This document shows, in pieces, positions 25,306 through 35,190 of a stretch of DNA of 64,000 bases. Origin of the DNA: Pseudomonas laurylsulfativorans. Its GTDB lineage: Bacteria; Pseudomonadota; Gammaproteobacteria; Pseudomonadales; Pseudomonadaceae. Where the stretch lies: positions 1 to 64,000 of the forward strand of contig NZ_MUJK01000006.1 of the NCBI RefSeq assembly GCF_002906155.1, in the 5' to 3' direction. The position numbers were made by a program, and so were the translations under genes. The notes beneath the pieces are model-generated. The model searched no databases. It was not told where the DNA came from and saw only the letters and a program-made list of their open reading frames with translations. Position 1 is the first letter of the stretch. Every line of letters begins with the position of its first letter.

Positions 25306-26115
25306 TCAGCGGCGCTGCATGTTCATCCAGCGGGCCGGTGACAGGCCGTAGGTTTTGCTGAATTGCCGAGTCATGTGACTCTGGTCGGTGAAGCCCGCGA
25401 TCAGCGCTGCGCTGACCAGTGTCTGCCCCTGGATCAGCAGCGCGCGGACCATGTCCAGACGCCGCATGGTCAGGTAGCGGTAGGGGCTGGTGCCGAACAA
25501 CAGGCGAAAATCCCGCGACAGGCTCCAGCGATCCCGGCCACTGTGCTGTGCCAGTTCATCCAGGGTCACCGTGCGATCAAGGGCGCTGTGGATGTATTCC
25601 CGGGCGCGCTGCGCAGCGACGTAGTCGAACCCAGAGCGTTTGGTCGGCCCGCCGGAAACCGTGCTCAAGGCTTGTGCCAGATCGAACAGTGCGTCCTGTT
25701 CTTCCAGTGGGTCGAGCGGGCAATCCAGGCTGCGCAGCAGCGCTCCCGTGGCGGCGAACAGGCGTGGGTCGTTCGACAGTCCGGTCTTGATGAACGGCAG
25801 CGGCTGACCGCCGAGTATCTGCTGGATCAGTGCGGGTTCGATGTACATCATCCGGTACTGGAAACCGGACTCAGTGCCGGCCTCGCCATCGTGGGCTTCG
25901 TCCGGGTGCAGCACTATCGTTGTGCCCGGCAGGCTGTGACGCCTGCCACCGCGATACTGAAAGCTCTGCACCCCGGCAAGGGTGTGGCCGATGGCATAGG
26001 TGTCGTGGCGGTGAAGATCGTAGCCATGGCCGGCAAAAAACGCCTCGAAACGCTGCAGCCCGCCGACATCGGGCGCGCGATGGAACCAGTCATTGCGAGG
26101 CAGTTGCTTGGCCAT
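25306..26115 (-). CDS. AraC-family transcriptional regulator
   Basis: A regulator with an N-terminal cupin-like sensing domain (GYDLHRHDTYAIGHTLAGVQSFQYRG) and a C-terminal double helix-turn-helix (about residues 170-268) ending in GFTDQSHMTRQFSKTYGLSPARWM. The ATG at 26115 gives the usual MAKQLPRNDWFHRAP start; the frame is open to 26148. It probably controls the adjacent cupin gene or itself. The ligand is unknown. Confidence 0.87.
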   Translation of the reverse strand: MAKQLPRNDWFHRAPDVGGLQRFEAFFAGHGYDLHRHDTYAIGHTLAGVQSFQYRGGRRHSLPGTTIVLHPDEAHDGEAGTESGFQYRMMYIEPALIQQILGGQPLPFIKTGLSNDPRLFAATGALLRSLDCPLDPLEEQDALFDLAQALSTVSGGPTKRSGFDYVAAQRAREYIHSALDRTVTLDELAQHSGRDRWSLSRDFRLLFGTSPYRYLTMRRLDMVRALLIQGQTLVSAALIAGFTDQSHMTRQFSKTYGLSPARWMNMQRR

Positions 26116-26279
26116 GGTGATGATCGTCTTTGGATCGATGTGCAACACGGTAACCCAGTCAGCGACTTCCTGTCTTCTGATCGGAAGGGGACATGTGCGC
26201 TAGAAAACCAGGGGTAAATACTGCACTGTGTGGCCATTCTCTGAAGGTCGTTTTTCTATTCGTCAGGTGAGGCCAGGTC

Positions 26280-27374
26280 ATGAGCAAGTTGCGTGTGGGG
26301 ATCATTTTCGGGGGCCGTTCGGCCGAGCATGAGGTGTCGCTGCAATCGGCGAAGAATATTGTCGACGCCCTCGATCGTTCACGCTTCGAACCTGTGCTGA
26401 TCGGCATCGACAAACAAGGCCACTGGCACCTCAACGACCCTTCCAATTTTTTGCTGAACCAGGAAAACCCGGCGCTGATTGCCCTCAACCAGTCCAATCG
26501 CGAACTGGCCGTGGTGCCGGGCAAAGCCAGCCAGCAACTGGTGGAAACCTCCAGTCAGGAAATGCTCGGTCACGTCGATGTGATCTTCCCGATTGTCCAC
26601 GGCACCCTCGGCGAGGACGGTTGCCTGCAAGGTTTGCTGCGCATGGCTGATCTGCCGTTTGTCGGCTCCGATGTGCTCGGCTCGGCAGTGTGCATGGACA
26701 AAGACATCAGCAAGCGCCTGCTGCGCGATGCCGGCCTGGCTGTGACGCCGTTCGTGACCGTGACCCGCGCCACGGCGGCTCGCACCGGGTTTGCCGAGGT
26801 GCGGGGCAGGTTGGGATTGCCGCTGTTCGTCAAACCGGCGAACCAGGGCTCTTCCGTGGGCGTGAGCAAGGTCACCGACGAGGCTGAATACACCTCGGCG
26901 CTGGAACTGGCCTTGAGTTTCGATACCAAGGTGTTGATCGAATCTGCCGTCAGCGGCCGCGAGATTGAATGCGCGGTACTCGGCAATGAAGACGCCGTCG
27001 CCAGTGGCTGCGGCGAGATCGTGGTGCGCAGCGGGTTCTATTCCTACGACAGCAAATACATCGACGACAAGGCCGCTGAAGTGGTGGTGCCGGCCAATAT
27101 CAGCGTTGAGGCCAGCGAGCGCATTCGCGCCCTGGCCGTCGAGGCATTCCAGGTGCTGGGCTGCTCCGGCCTGGCCCGCGTCGATGTGTTCCTGACCGAC
27201 AGCGGCGAAGTGCTGATCAACGAAATCAACTCGCTGCCCGGCTTCACCCGCATCAGCATGTACCCGAAACTGTGGCAGGCCACCGGCATGACCTACAGCG
27301 AACTGGTGACCCGATTGATCGAGCTGGCGCTGGAAAAGCATCAGGTTCGACAGGGGTTGAAGATCAGTCGATAA
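26280..27374 (+). CDS. ddlA: D-alanine--D-alanine ligase
   Basis: A 364-residue ATP-grasp enzyme that joins two D-alanines for peptidoglycan. Visible are GGRSAEHEVSL at the N-terminus, HGTLGEDG, the ATP-binding FVKPANQGSSVGVSKV and the metal-binding NEINSLPGFTRISMYPKL. The length fits the longer DdlA type rather than the roughly 310-residue DdlB of the mur cluster. It stands alone, followed by a terminator. Confidence 0.95.
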   Translation: MSKLRVGIIFGGRSAEHEVSLQSAKNIVDALDRSRFEPVLIGIDKQGHWHLNDPSNFLLNQENPALIALNQSNRELAVVPGKASQQLVETSSQEMLGHVDVIFPIVHGTLGEDGCLQGLLRMADLPFVGSDVLGSAVCMDKDISKRLLRDAGLAVTPFVTVTRATAARTGFAEVRGRLGLPLFVKPANQGSSVGVSKVTDEAEYTSALELALSFDTKVLIESAVSGREIECAVLGNEDAVASGCGEIVVRSGFYSYDSKYIDDKAAEVVVPANISVEASERIRALAVEAFQVLGCSGLARVDVFLTDSGEVLINEINSLPGFTRISMYPKLWQATGMTYSELVTRLIELALEKHQVRQGLKISR

Positions 27375-27393
27375 GCGAGCTTGCCGAGAAACT

Positions 27394-27424
27394 AAGGGCC
27401 TACCCACCGGTAAGCCCTTTCTCA
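27394..27424. terminator. bidirectional terminator between ddlA and ggt
   Basis: AAGGGCCTACC and GGTAAGCCCTT form a stem with one mismatch around a short loop, followed by a T-rich run. It lies between two convergent genes. Confidence 0.75.
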
Positions 27425-27438
27425 TTCCCGTGTACGAC

Positions 27439-29280
27439 TCAATCCCCCAGCGCTTGTCCCTCACGCCGCGGATCGGCCCCACCCGTCAGCGACGCTTTCC
27501 CCTGCGCGTCCTTCACCCGAACGATCGCCTGGGTTCCGCTGGTCATGTCGATCTCGTTCACGCTGTGCCCTTTGTCTTTCAGCGCCTGAATCAGTGTCGG
27601 GCTGAACTGCCCCTGTTCCAGTTCGGTCGGGCCGTTGCGGCTGCCGAAGTTGGGCAGGTTGATGGCGGCTTGGGCATCGAGGTTCCAGTCGAGCAGGCCG
27701 ATGGTGGATTTAGCCACGTATTCGATGATTTGCGAGCCGCCGGGAGAGCCGACCGTGGCGAGGAATTCGCCGCTCTGGCGGTCGAAGATCAGGGTCGGGG
27801 CCATGGAGGAGCGCGGGCGTTTGCCGGGTTCGACGCGGTTGGCGACTTTCTGCCCGTTTTCCTCGGGAATGAACGAGAAGTCGGTCATCTCGTTGTTGAG
27901 CATGAACCCCTGAACCATGATGTGCGAGCCGAACGCCGACTCGATGGTGGTGGTCATCGACACGGCGCCGCCGGCGTCATCGACGGCCACCACTTGCGAG
28001 GTGGAAATCCGCAGCGGCGAACGGTCCGGCGCGTAGGCCACCTGAATCCCAGGCGGGGTGCCGGGTTTGGCCGTGCCCATGCTGCGTTCGCCGATCAGGG
28101 CGGCGCGGCTGGCGAGGTAGGCCGGGTCGACCAGGCCTTTGACCGGCACGGGTACGAAGTCTGTGTCGGCGACGTACTGTGCGCGGTCGGCGTAGGCCAG
28201 GCGTTCGGCTTCTGAGATCAGGTGCACGGCTTGCGGGTCGGGCTCGATGCCGGCCGGAGCGGTGGTCTTGACCGGCTTAAGCGGCGCCAGCGCCAGGCGC
28301 TTGTCGCGAGCTTCCAGGGCCTGCAGCGTGCCGAGGATCTGCGCCACGGCGATTCCGCCCGACGACGGTGGCGGCATGCCGCAGACTTGCCAACGCTTGT
28401 AGTCGGTACACAGGGGCGCACGTTCCTTGGCCTGGTAGTGGGCGAGGTCGCTCACGGACAAGCTGCCGGGGTTGGCGTGACCCTGGACCCTGGCTGCGAT
28501 CTCCTCGGCGACCGGGCCTTTGTACAGGGCGTCGGCGCCTTCATGGGCGATGCGACTGAACACGGCGGCCAGCGCCGGGTTCTTCAAGTTTGTACCGACG
28601 GCTTTCGGGCTGCCGTCGGCATTACGGAAGTAAGCCATCATTTCCGGCGAGCGCTGCATGGAAGAGTCCGCAGCGATCAACTGATGCAATCGAGGTGAAA
28701 TGGCGAAACCTTGCTCGGCGAGCTGGATGGCCGGTTCAAACAACTGCGCCCAGGGCAGGCGTCCGTGTTTTTGATGGGCCAGTTCCAGGACGCGCAATAC
28801 GCCGGGTGTACCCACGGAGCGACCGCCAATCTGCGCCTGGTTGAAGCCCATCGGTTGCCCGTTGCTTTGTAGGAAAAGCTTCTCGGTGGCGCCGGCCGGG
28901 GCGGTTTCACGTCCGTCGTAGGTGCGCACGGCCTTGCCATCCCAGAGCACGATCAACGCGCCGCCACCAATGCCCGAAGACTGTGGCTCGACCAGCGTCA
29001 ACACCGCTTGCATGGCAATCGCGGCATCGATGGCCGAGCCGCCCCGGCGCAGCATCTCCCGTCCGGCTTCGGCCGCCAGCGGGTTGGCTGCAGCGGCCAT
29101 GTATTTTTCGGCGTGCTGGGTGCGCAGATCGGTTCGGAACCCGGAAGCGCTTTCCGGAGCGAGCGGCAGCGTCGGCACCGTAGCGTTGTTGCATGCGGCC
29201 AGGCTCAAGGCGCTGGCGAGCAAAACCAGGGCTGGCAGGCGATAGCGGCGCAAAGGGAAGATTGAGAACACGTGGGGCAC
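27439..29280 (-). CDS. ggt: gamma-glutamyltransferase lipoprotein
   Basis: A 613-residue Ntn-type precursor. It cleaves gamma-glutamyl bonds (glutathione and related) in the periplasm. The signal ends in a lipobox (LSLAAC near residue 29), so it is probably membrane-tethered. The autoprocessing threonine is T427 in ISTSQVVAVDD, by alignment with the TTHYSVVD of E. coli; TVGSPGGSQI is the oxyanion/substrate loop. The Thr-Ser-Gln context instead of Thr-Thr-His is a variant of the usual site. Confidence 0.92.
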   Translation of the reverse strand: MPHVFSIFPLRRYRLPALVLLASALSLAACNNATVPTLPLAPESASGFRTDLRTQHAEKYMAAAANPLAAEAGREMLRRGGSAIDAAIAMQAVLTLVEPQSSGIGGGALIVLWDGKAVRTYDGRETAPAGATEKLFLQSNGQPMGFNQAQIGGRSVGTPGVLRVLELAHQKHGRLPWAQLFEPAIQLAEQGFAISPRLHQLIAADSSMQRSPEMMAYFRNADGSPKAVGTNLKNPALAAVFSRIAHEGADALYKGPVAEEIAARVQGHANPGSLSVSDLAHYQAKERAPLCTDYKRWQVCGMPPPSSGGIAVAQILGTLQALEARDKRLALAPLKPVKTTAPAGIEPDPQAVHLISEAERLAYADRAQYVADTDFVPVPVKGLVDPAYLASRAALIGERSMGTAKPGTPPGIQVAYAPDRSPLRISTSQVVAVDDAGGAVSMTTTIESAFGSHIMVQGFMLNNEMTDFSFIPEENGQKVANRVEPGKRPRSSMAPTLIFDRQSGEFLATVGSPGGSQIIEYVAKSTIGLLDWNLDAQAAINLPNFGSRNGPTELEQGQFSPTLIQALKDKGHSVNEIDMTSGTQAIVRVKDAQGKASLTGGADPRREGQALGD

Positions 29281-29437
29281 TCCGTCCGTTGGATCTACGA
29301 TCAGTGGACTTTATCGGCCGACCGGGAGGGACGCAAACCGGGTCCCACGGCATTGACGTTTTTGCCCTTCATCAATGGCAGGATTTTCTGTAGGGTCGTT
29401 GCCAACAGGCAGGCCAGAAAATCAACAAGAGGCAGAC

Positions 29438-30541
29438 ATGCAAACCGAGTTTCCCACCCAGCCCAGCTATCGCATCCAGCGTGAACAATTCCTGGCCGCT
29501 GCGACCACCGCAGGCGCCACCTTGACTGAGTATCCGCACCCGCTCAAAGGCCCGTTCGGCGAACAGCTGAGCACCGATGTGGCGGTGTTGGGTGATCCGG
29601 GCGCCAAGCGGCTGCTGATCGCGTTGAGCGGCACCCACGGGGTCGAAGGCTTCTATGGCTCGGGCTGCCAGATCAAATGGCTGCAGGAGTTGGGCAGGCG
29701 CTCCCTGCCAGCGGATGTCGCCGTGGTCATGATCCATGCGATCAATCCCTGGGGCATGGCGTGGTTGCGCCGGGTCAACGAAGACAACATCGACCTCAAC
29801 CGCAATCACCTGGATTTCCAGCACCCGCTGCCAGACAACCAGGCCTACAACGCCCTGCATGAAATCTATGCCTGCCCACAGTTGCAGGGGCCGGATCGTG
29901 AGCGTGCCGATGCCTTGCTCGACGAGCAAATCCGCCAACACGGTTGGTCGGCGGTGATGTCGATTGTCGAGGGCGGTCAGCATGCGCATCCCGATGGTCT
30001 GTTTTTCGGCGGGCTGGCGCCGAGCTGGTCGAATCGCACGCTGCACCGGATCGTGCAAAAGCACGTGGCCCATGCCGAGGTCGCCATGTGTTTCGACTTG
30101 CACACTGGCGCTGGCGAGTACGGTCATCCGATGTTGTTGACCATCACCGAGTCCGCCTATCCGGCATTGCCGGATGCGCAGGCGATTTATGGCCCGTGGC
30201 TCTACAGTCTGCAAACCGGCGCCGGCACGGTGAGCGAAACCGGTGTGGCGGCAACGGCCACCGGCTACACCTCACAGGCGTTGATCAATGCGTTGTCACA
30301 GGTACGGTTGATGCCTTTCGTCATCGAGTGCGGGACCTATCCCGGGCCGGACGTTCACCGCCATTTGCGTGATGACCACTGGCTGCATCTGCATGGCAAC
30401 CCGAGTGACGCGACAGGGCGCGAGATCAAGGTGAATCTACTGGAACAGTTCTATCCGGCGGATAGCGATTGGCAGGCGATGGTCTGGTTGCGTACGTGGC
30501 AGATCTGGGAGCGGGCGTTGTCCGCGTTGCCGACAGTGTAG
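29438..30541 (+). CDS. DUF2817 (M14-like) hydrolase
   Basis: A 367-residue protein of the DUF2817 family, distantly related to M14 zinc carboxypeptidases. The zinc-site pattern is visible as SGTHGVEGFYGS, then INPWGMAWLRRVNEDNIDLNRN and a later FDLHTGAGEYG. AAGAGG five bases before the ATG at 29438 decides the start over 29375. The substrate is unknown. It is divergent from ggt, which may hint at a shared peptide role. Confidence 0.87.
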   Translation: MQTEFPTQPSYRIQREQFLAAATTAGATLTEYPHPLKGPFGEQLSTDVAVLGDPGAKRLLIALSGTHGVEGFYGSGCQIKWLQELGRRSLPADVAVVMIHAINPWGMAWLRRVNEDNIDLNRNHLDFQHPLPDNQAYNALHEIYACPQLQGPDRERADALLDEQIRQHGWSAVMSIVEGGQHAHPDGLFFGGLAPSWSNRTLHRIVQKHVAHAEVAMCFDLHTGAGEYGHPMLLTITESAYPALPDAQAIYGPWLYSLQTGAGTVSETGVAATATGYTSQALINALSQVRLMPFVIECGTYPGPDVHRHLRDDHWLHLHGNPSDATGREIKVNLLEQFYPADSDWQAMVWLRTWQIWERALSALPTV

Positions 30542-30636
30542 GAGCGAGCTTGCTCGCGATGGTCGTTAACGATAACGCGTGTTTACTGGTTAAACGCGGC
30601 GCTCTTGAGTCCATCGCGAGCAAGCTCGCTCCTACA
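30538..30636. repeat. inverted REP pair
   Basis: GTAGGAGCGAGCTTGCTCGCGATGG faces its perfect complement CCATCGCGAGCAAGCTCGCTCCTAC with about 50 bases between. It lies just behind the DUF2817 gene. Confidence 0.92.
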
Positions 30637-30655
30637 GGCATAAAAAACGAGGCAT

Positions 30656-30690
30656 AAAAAAACGGCTTACCTTGCGGTAAGCCGTTTTTA
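30656..30690. terminator. bidirectional rho-independent terminator
   Basis: AAAAACGGCTTAC and GTAAGCCGTTTTT form a perfect hairpin, six bases from the 3' end of tRNA-Met. It can end the tRNA transcript and the DUF2817 gene. Confidence 0.9.
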
Positions 30691-30695
30691 GTACT

Positions 30696-30772
30696 TGGTG
30701 GCTACACAGGGACTTGAACCCCGGACCCCAGCATTATGAATGCTATGCTCTAACCAACTGAGCTATGTAGCC
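30696..30772 (-). tRNA. tRNA-Met (CAT)
   Basis: A 77-base cloverleaf on the minus strand: acceptor GGCTACA/TGTAGCC, D arm AGCTCAGTTGGTTAGAGC, anticodon stem-loop with CAT, T arm with GGTTCAAGTCC, and an encoded CCA end. The G-C acceptor start marks it as the elongator type. Confidence 0.96.
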
Positions 30773-30859
30773 AAGTGGCGCGCATTATTCACCGGTAACG
30801 GGGATGCGTCAAGCATAAATCTAAAATATTTCTCTGCGCTTTCAACCGTTTATCAAAAT

Positions 30860-32314
30860 CTATCCTCTGAGCAGGGGTGAAGGGCAGCGCTGGAACCAGC
30901 GACTGGCCTGTTCATAGGCGTGCGCCAATTGCAGGACAGCGAAGTCAGCCTGGTGTCTGCCGATTATTTGCAGGCCCATGGGCAGGCCGCTGGCGTTGAA
31001 GCCGACCTGTACGTTAGCCACCGGGCAGCCGGACAAAGTGCCGGGAATCACCACCTCCATCCAGCGGTGATAGGTGTCCATGCTCACGCCTTCAATGGAG
31101 GCGGGCCACGCTTGGGTCTTGTCGAACGGGAATACCTGGGCGCTGGGCAGCAGCAGGTAATCGTACTTTTCGAACATTCGGGAGATCGCCCGATACCAGT
31201 CGCTGCGCGTCACCGAGGCGGCAAACACCTCGGTGGCCGAGAGTTTCAGGCCGTTTTCGACTTCCCAGCAGGCTTCCGGTTTCAACAGTGCACGCTTTTG
31301 CGGGTCGGCATAAGTTGCGCCCAACGAGCCGGCGACCATCCAGTGCCGCAACGTTCGCCAACTGCTCCACAGCTTCTCTGGGGCGAATTCGGACTGTACG
31401 GGCTCAATCTGGCAGCCCAGGCTTTCGAAGTCGCCGAAGGCCTTTTCGCACAGCGAGAGGATGCCTTTTTCCATCGGCAGGTAGCCGTTGAAGTCGCCGA
31501 GCCAGCCCAGACGCGTGCCTTTGAAGTCCCGATCCAGTGGTGCCGCAAAGATGCTGCCGGGCTCGGCAATGGACAGCGGCGCCCGCGCATCGGCCCCGGC
31601 CTGCACCGACAACAGCAACGCCGCATCCCGCACACTGCGCGCCATGGGGCCTTCGTAGCCGAGTTGGTCGATGAACAGGTCGGCACTGTCATCGAAGGGC
31701 ACGCGGCCCTGGGATGGGCGGAAGCCGAAGATGTTGTTGAACGCGGCCGGGTTGCGCAGCGAGCCCATCATGTCGCTGCCATCGGCCACCGGCACCAGGT
31801 GCATGGCCAGCGCCGCCGCCGCGCCGCCGCTGCTGCCGCCAGCGGTCTTGCTCGGGTCGTAGGCGCAACCGGTCGCTCCGAAGATCGGGTTATAGCTTTG
31901 CGAGCCGAGGCCGAATTCCGGGGTGTTGCTCTTGCCGATGATGATGGCGCCTGCGGCTTTGATCCGCTCGACCATGATGCCGTCGCGCTCGGGGATGAAG
32001 TCCTTGTACAGCGGCGAACCCAGGGTGGTGCGGATGCCACGGGTCAGGGACAAATCCTTGATGGCGTGGGGCAAGCCGTGCATCCAGCCACGGTATTGGC
32101 CGCTGGCCAGTTCGGCGTCGCGGATATCCGCCTGGGCCAGCAGGTCTTCCGGCGCTTGCAGGCTCACCAGTGCGTTGACCTGCGGGTTGAAACGTTCGAT
32201 ATGGGCAAGATAAGTCTGCATCACTTCCCGGCAGGAAACCTGGCGCAGGCGGACGCGTTCGGCGAGCTCATGGGCCTGCAACAGGACCAGTTCGCTGATG
32301 TTGTTAGAGTTCAT
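30860..32314 (-). CDS. amidase signature family enzyme
   Basis: A 484-residue amidase. The Ser-cisSer-Lys triad is visible: K86 in HAIKDL, cis-Ser S161 in TAGGSSGGAAAALA and nucleophile S185 in DMMGSLRNPAA. It hydrolyses a carboxylic amide; the substrate is not evident. It is the last gene of an ABC transporter operon (potA-B-C-D-like), which suggests that the imported compound or its product carries an amide, for example an acylated amine. Confidence 0.92.
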   Translation of the reverse strand: MNSNNISELVLLQAHELAERVRLRQVSCREVMQTYLAHIERFNPQVNALVSLQAPEDLLAQADIRDAELASGQYRGWMHGLPHAIKDLSLTRGIRTTLGSPLYKDFIPERDGIMVERIKAAGAIIIGKSNTPEFGLGSQSYNPIFGATGCAYDPSKTAGGSSGGAAAALAMHLVPVADGSDMMGSLRNPAAFNNIFGFRPSQGRVPFDDSADLFIDQLGYEGPMARSVRDAALLLSVQAGADARAPLSIAEPGSIFAAPLDRDFKGTRLGWLGDFNGYLPMEKGILSLCEKAFGDFESLGCQIEPVQSEFAPEKLWSSWRTLRHWMVAGSLGATYADPQKRALLKPEACWEVENGLKLSATEVFAASVTRSDWYRAISRMFEKYDYLLLPSAQVFPFDKTQAWPASIEGVSMDTYHRWMEVVIPGTLSGCPVANVQVGFNASGLPMGLQIIGRHQADFAVLQLAHAYEQASRWFQRCPSPLLRG

Positions 32315-32374
32315 TGCAAGCGGCCTTTCAGACGGCTGGAAAAACGCCCCGCCAATGCGTCGGGGCGGTAGAGG

Positions 32375-33421
32375 TCAACGCATCAGGTTGGTCCAGAGAC
32401 GGTCGGCCAGGCGGATCGCGCCTTCGCCGCAGGTCTTGCTGAACATCACCGGAGTGCCTTCGGGAATGTGCAGTTCCGGCGCGTCCTTGAGGGCCGCGTC
32501 GAGGAACGGTTCCACACCCTTGATCGGGCTCTGGTGCTTGAGGAAGTTCTGGGTCATCGCCGCGTTTTCAGGCTGGCTGAGGAACGCGATGAACGCCTTG
32601 GCGTTCGCCGGGTTCTTGCTGCCGGTCGGGATGACCATGTTGTCGACCCAGGCCAGCACGCCTTCTTTCGGGTACAGGTACTTCAGGCTCGGTTTCATTT
32701 CCCGGGCGCGCATCGACGAACCGCCCCAGAAGGTCGACATGTCGATTTCACCGGACGCCAGGTTTTCGCGGATCGAGCCAGCCTTGGAGCTGTAGGTCTT
32801 GACGAAGGGTTTCTGCGCCTTGAGCAGGGTCAGGACCTGCTGCATCTGCTTGGGATCTTCACTGCACAGAGGGATGTTCAAGTACAGGCTGGCCATGTCC
32901 ACCACGTCGCTGACCGAGTCGAACATGTTGATCCGCCCTTGCAGCTCGGCGGGTGGCTCGTAAAGCACCTTGAGGCTGTCGGCAGGGCCTTTGTAGCGCT
33001 CGGTGTTGAGCACCACGCTGGTGGTGCCCCAGATGAACGGCACGGAGTAGGCGCCTTCCGGGTCCCAGGTGGGTTTTTTCAGGTTGTCGACGATGCTGGC
33101 GTAGTAGGGCTCGTTGACCGGGTCGAAACGCTCCAGCAGTTTTTCCTTGATCAGGATCGGTACGAACTGGTGCGACGGGATCGCCACGTCATAACCGGCA
33201 CCGCCCTGTTTCAATTTCGCCAGCAGGGTTTCGTTGGAGTCGTAGGAGTCGACGGTGACTTCAATGCCGGTTTGTTTCTGGAACTTGGCGAGAATCTCCG
33301 GCGAAAAGTACCCGCTCCAGCTCACCACGTTGAGTTTTTCCGCGGCCTGAACGCTGCCGGCCATGGTCAGCGGTAAAGTCAGGAACAACGAAGTGCCGAT
33401 GCTTTTAATCCACTTGCTCAT
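32375..33421 (-). CDS. potD: polyamine-type ABC transporter substrate-binding protein
   Basis: A 348-residue periplasmic binding protein with a Sec signal (cleavage after VQA, near residue 26). It has the PotD/PotF pattern LNVVSWSGYFSPEILAKFQKQTGIEV, then VPFIWGTTSVVLNT and FAFISQP-like AFIAFLSQPENAAMTQ. It would capture putrescine, spermidine or a similar amine for the downstream permeases. Substrate assignment is from the family only. Confidence 0.87.
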   Translation of the reverse strand: MSKWIKSIGTSLFLTLPLTMAGSVQAAEKLNVVSWSGYFSPEILAKFQKQTGIEVTVDSYDSNETLLAKLKQGGAGYDVAIPSHQFVPILIKEKLLERFDPVNEPYYASIVDNLKKPTWDPEGAYSVPFIWGTTSVVLNTERYKGPADSLKVLYEPPAELQGRINMFDSVSDVVDMASLYLNIPLCSEDPKQMQQVLTLLKAQKPFVKTYSSKAGSIRENLASGEIDMSTFWGGSSMRAREMKPSLKYLYPKEGVLAWVDNMVIPTGSKNPANAKAFIAFLSQPENAAMTQNFLKHQSPIKGVEPFLDAALKDAPELHIPEGTPVMFSKTCGEGAIRLADRLWTNLMR

Positions 33422-33448
33422 GCTATTTCCCCACAGTACGTAGAAGGT

Positions 33449-34258
33449 TCAGGATTTCTTTTTGCCCAGCAGATAGGAAAGGGTCACGAACAGCACCGAG
33501 ACACCCAGGATCAGGGTCGACACGGCGTTGACGTCGGGTGTCACGCCCATGCGCAACAGGCCGAAGATGAAGATCGGCAAGGTGGTGGTGCCGGCCTGGG
33601 AGACCATCATCGAGATCACGAAGTTATCCAGTGAGACGATGAAGGCCAGCATCAGCCCGGAGAAAATCCCCGGCATCAGCAGCGGCAGGGTGACCTTGCG
33701 GAAGGTCCGCCATGGGCCGGCATACAGGTCGGCCGAAGCTTGTTCCAGGGACAGGTCCATGTCGTTCAGGCGTGCCCGAATCGGCAGAAAGGCAAAGGGA
33801 ATACAGAACACCGTGTGCGCGATGATCAGGTTGCCGTAGCCCAGGGACAGGCCGATGGTGGAGAACAGCGCCAGGGTCGCAACACCGACCACGATTTCCG
33901 GCAATACCAGGGGTAGCATGATTGCGCCCATGGACAGTTGCAGACCCTTGAACTTCGCACCCCGTGACGTGCCGAGGGCAGCGAGCGTGGCAATGGCCGT
34001 GGCGACCATGCTGGCGCACCCCGCGATCAACAGGCTGTTGCCGGCCGCCTGGCGCAGGGCCTGGTTGGCGAAGGCCGCGCGGTACCAGTCGAGGCTGAAA
34101 CCGGTCCATATCGTTGCCGACTGGTTGGCGTTGAACGAGAACGCCACCAGCACCACGATCGGCGCGTAGAGGTACAGGTAGAACAGGAAACTGAAGCCGC
34201 CGAAGCCGGGGAAATCCTGCACGCCCAGCGTGTTGCGTTTGAACAGGCCGATCATCAC
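33449..34258 (-). CDS. potC: ABC transporter permease, PotC-like
   Basis: A 269-residue membrane protein with about six hydrophobic segments and the EAA loop ASADLYAGPWRTFRKVTLPLLMPGI that contacts the ATPase. It begins 4 bases inside the potB-like gene (overlapping ATGA), showing coupled translation. Confidence 0.88.
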   Translation of the reverse strand: MMIGLFKRNTLGVQDFPGFGGFSFLFYLYLYAPIVVLVAFSFNANQSATIWTGFSLDWYRAAFANQALRQAAGNSLLIAGCASMVATAIATLAALGTSRGAKFKGLQLSMGAIMLPLVLPEIVVGVATLALFSTIGLSLGYGNLIIAHTVFCIPFAFLPIRARLNDMDLSLEQASADLYAGPWRTFRKVTLPLLMPGIFSGLMLAFIVSLDNFVISMMVSQAGTTTLPIFIFGLLRMGVTPDVNAVSTLILGVSVLFVTLSYLLGKKKS

Positions 34259-35175
34259 GCACCTCCTTTGGCGATGCGCTGGCGTTCTGCACGCAAGGCA
34301 TAAACCGTCAGTACCAACATCACCGCCGCCATCAGCACCAGTGACAGGGCCGCGCCGAATGGCCAGTTACGCGCATCGCTGAACTGGCGGAAAATCAGGT
34401 TGCCGAGCATCATCCGCGTGCCGCCGCCGAGCAGTTCCGGGGCGATCATCGCGCCCAGGCAAGGCACGAAGGTGAGGATGGCGCCGGCGAGAATTCCTGG
34501 CTTGGCGATCGGCAACACCACCTTGCGCAAGGTGCGCACACGTCCGGCGTAGAGATCCTGAGCGGCCTCGAGCAGGCGGATGTCCATTTTTTCCAGGGTG
34601 GCGTAGATCGGCAGCACGACGAAGGGCGCGTAGGTATAAACCAGCCCCAGCAGCACCGCGCCATCGGTGTAGAGCAGTTGCAACGGCTGGTCGATGACCC
34701 CGAGGCCCATGAGGCTGTTGTTGATCACCCCGGTGTTGCGCAGCAGCAGAATCCACGCATAGGTGCGGATCAGCAGGTTGGCCCAGAACGGCACGGTGAT
34801 CAGGAAAATCAGCAGACCACGGCGATGGGCCGGTTGCATCGCCAGCCACACTGCCACCGGAAAACCGATCAACAGGGTGATGAGCGTGGTCACCCCGGCG
34901 ATGCCGATCGAACGCAGGGCAATGATCAGGTAGGAGTCGGCGAAGGCGAGGCTGTCGTCCAGTTGCCGTTCGAACAGCAGCGAAGTGTAGGCGTCACTGC
35001 TGAATACTTTGTTCACCCCGCCGTAGGGGTTGGCCTCCATCAGCGAATAGCCGATGACGATCAGGATCGGCACGATCAGAAACAGGCCGATGGCAATCAG
35101 TGCCGGGCTGACCCCGAGGAAACTCTGGAAGGCCCGCCGACGTTCCAGCGTGTTGGCAATCGGTAAAGCGTGCAT
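34255..35175 (-). CDS. potB: ABC transporter permease, PotB-like
   Basis: A 306-residue permease with six hydrophobic segments and the EAA loop EAAQDLYAGRVRTLRKVVLPIAKPGI. It pairs with the PotC-like protein to form the membrane channel. It lies 15 bases after the ATPase gene. Confidence 0.88.
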   Translation of the reverse strand: MHALPIANTLERRRAFQSFLGVSPALIAIGLFLIVPILIVIGYSLMEANPYGGVNKVFSSDAYTSLLFERQLDDSLAFADSYLIIALRSIGIAGVTTLITLLIGFPVAVWLAMQPAHRRGLLIFLITVPFWANLLIRTYAWILLLRNTGVINNSLMGLGVIDQPLQLLYTDGAVLLGLVYTYAPFVVLPIYATLEKMDIRLLEAAQDLYAGRVRTLRKVVLPIAKPGILAGAILTFVPCLGAMIAPELLGGGTRMMLGNLIFRQFSDARNWPFGAALSLVLMAAVMLVLTVYALRAERQRIAKGGA

Positions 35176-35190
35176 GGCAATTCCTCGTGC

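Noticed and set aside
30920..32371. Plus-strand frame of 483 codons opposite the amidase
   Set aside because: Antisense shadow; the amidase has an intact catalytic triad on the minus strand.
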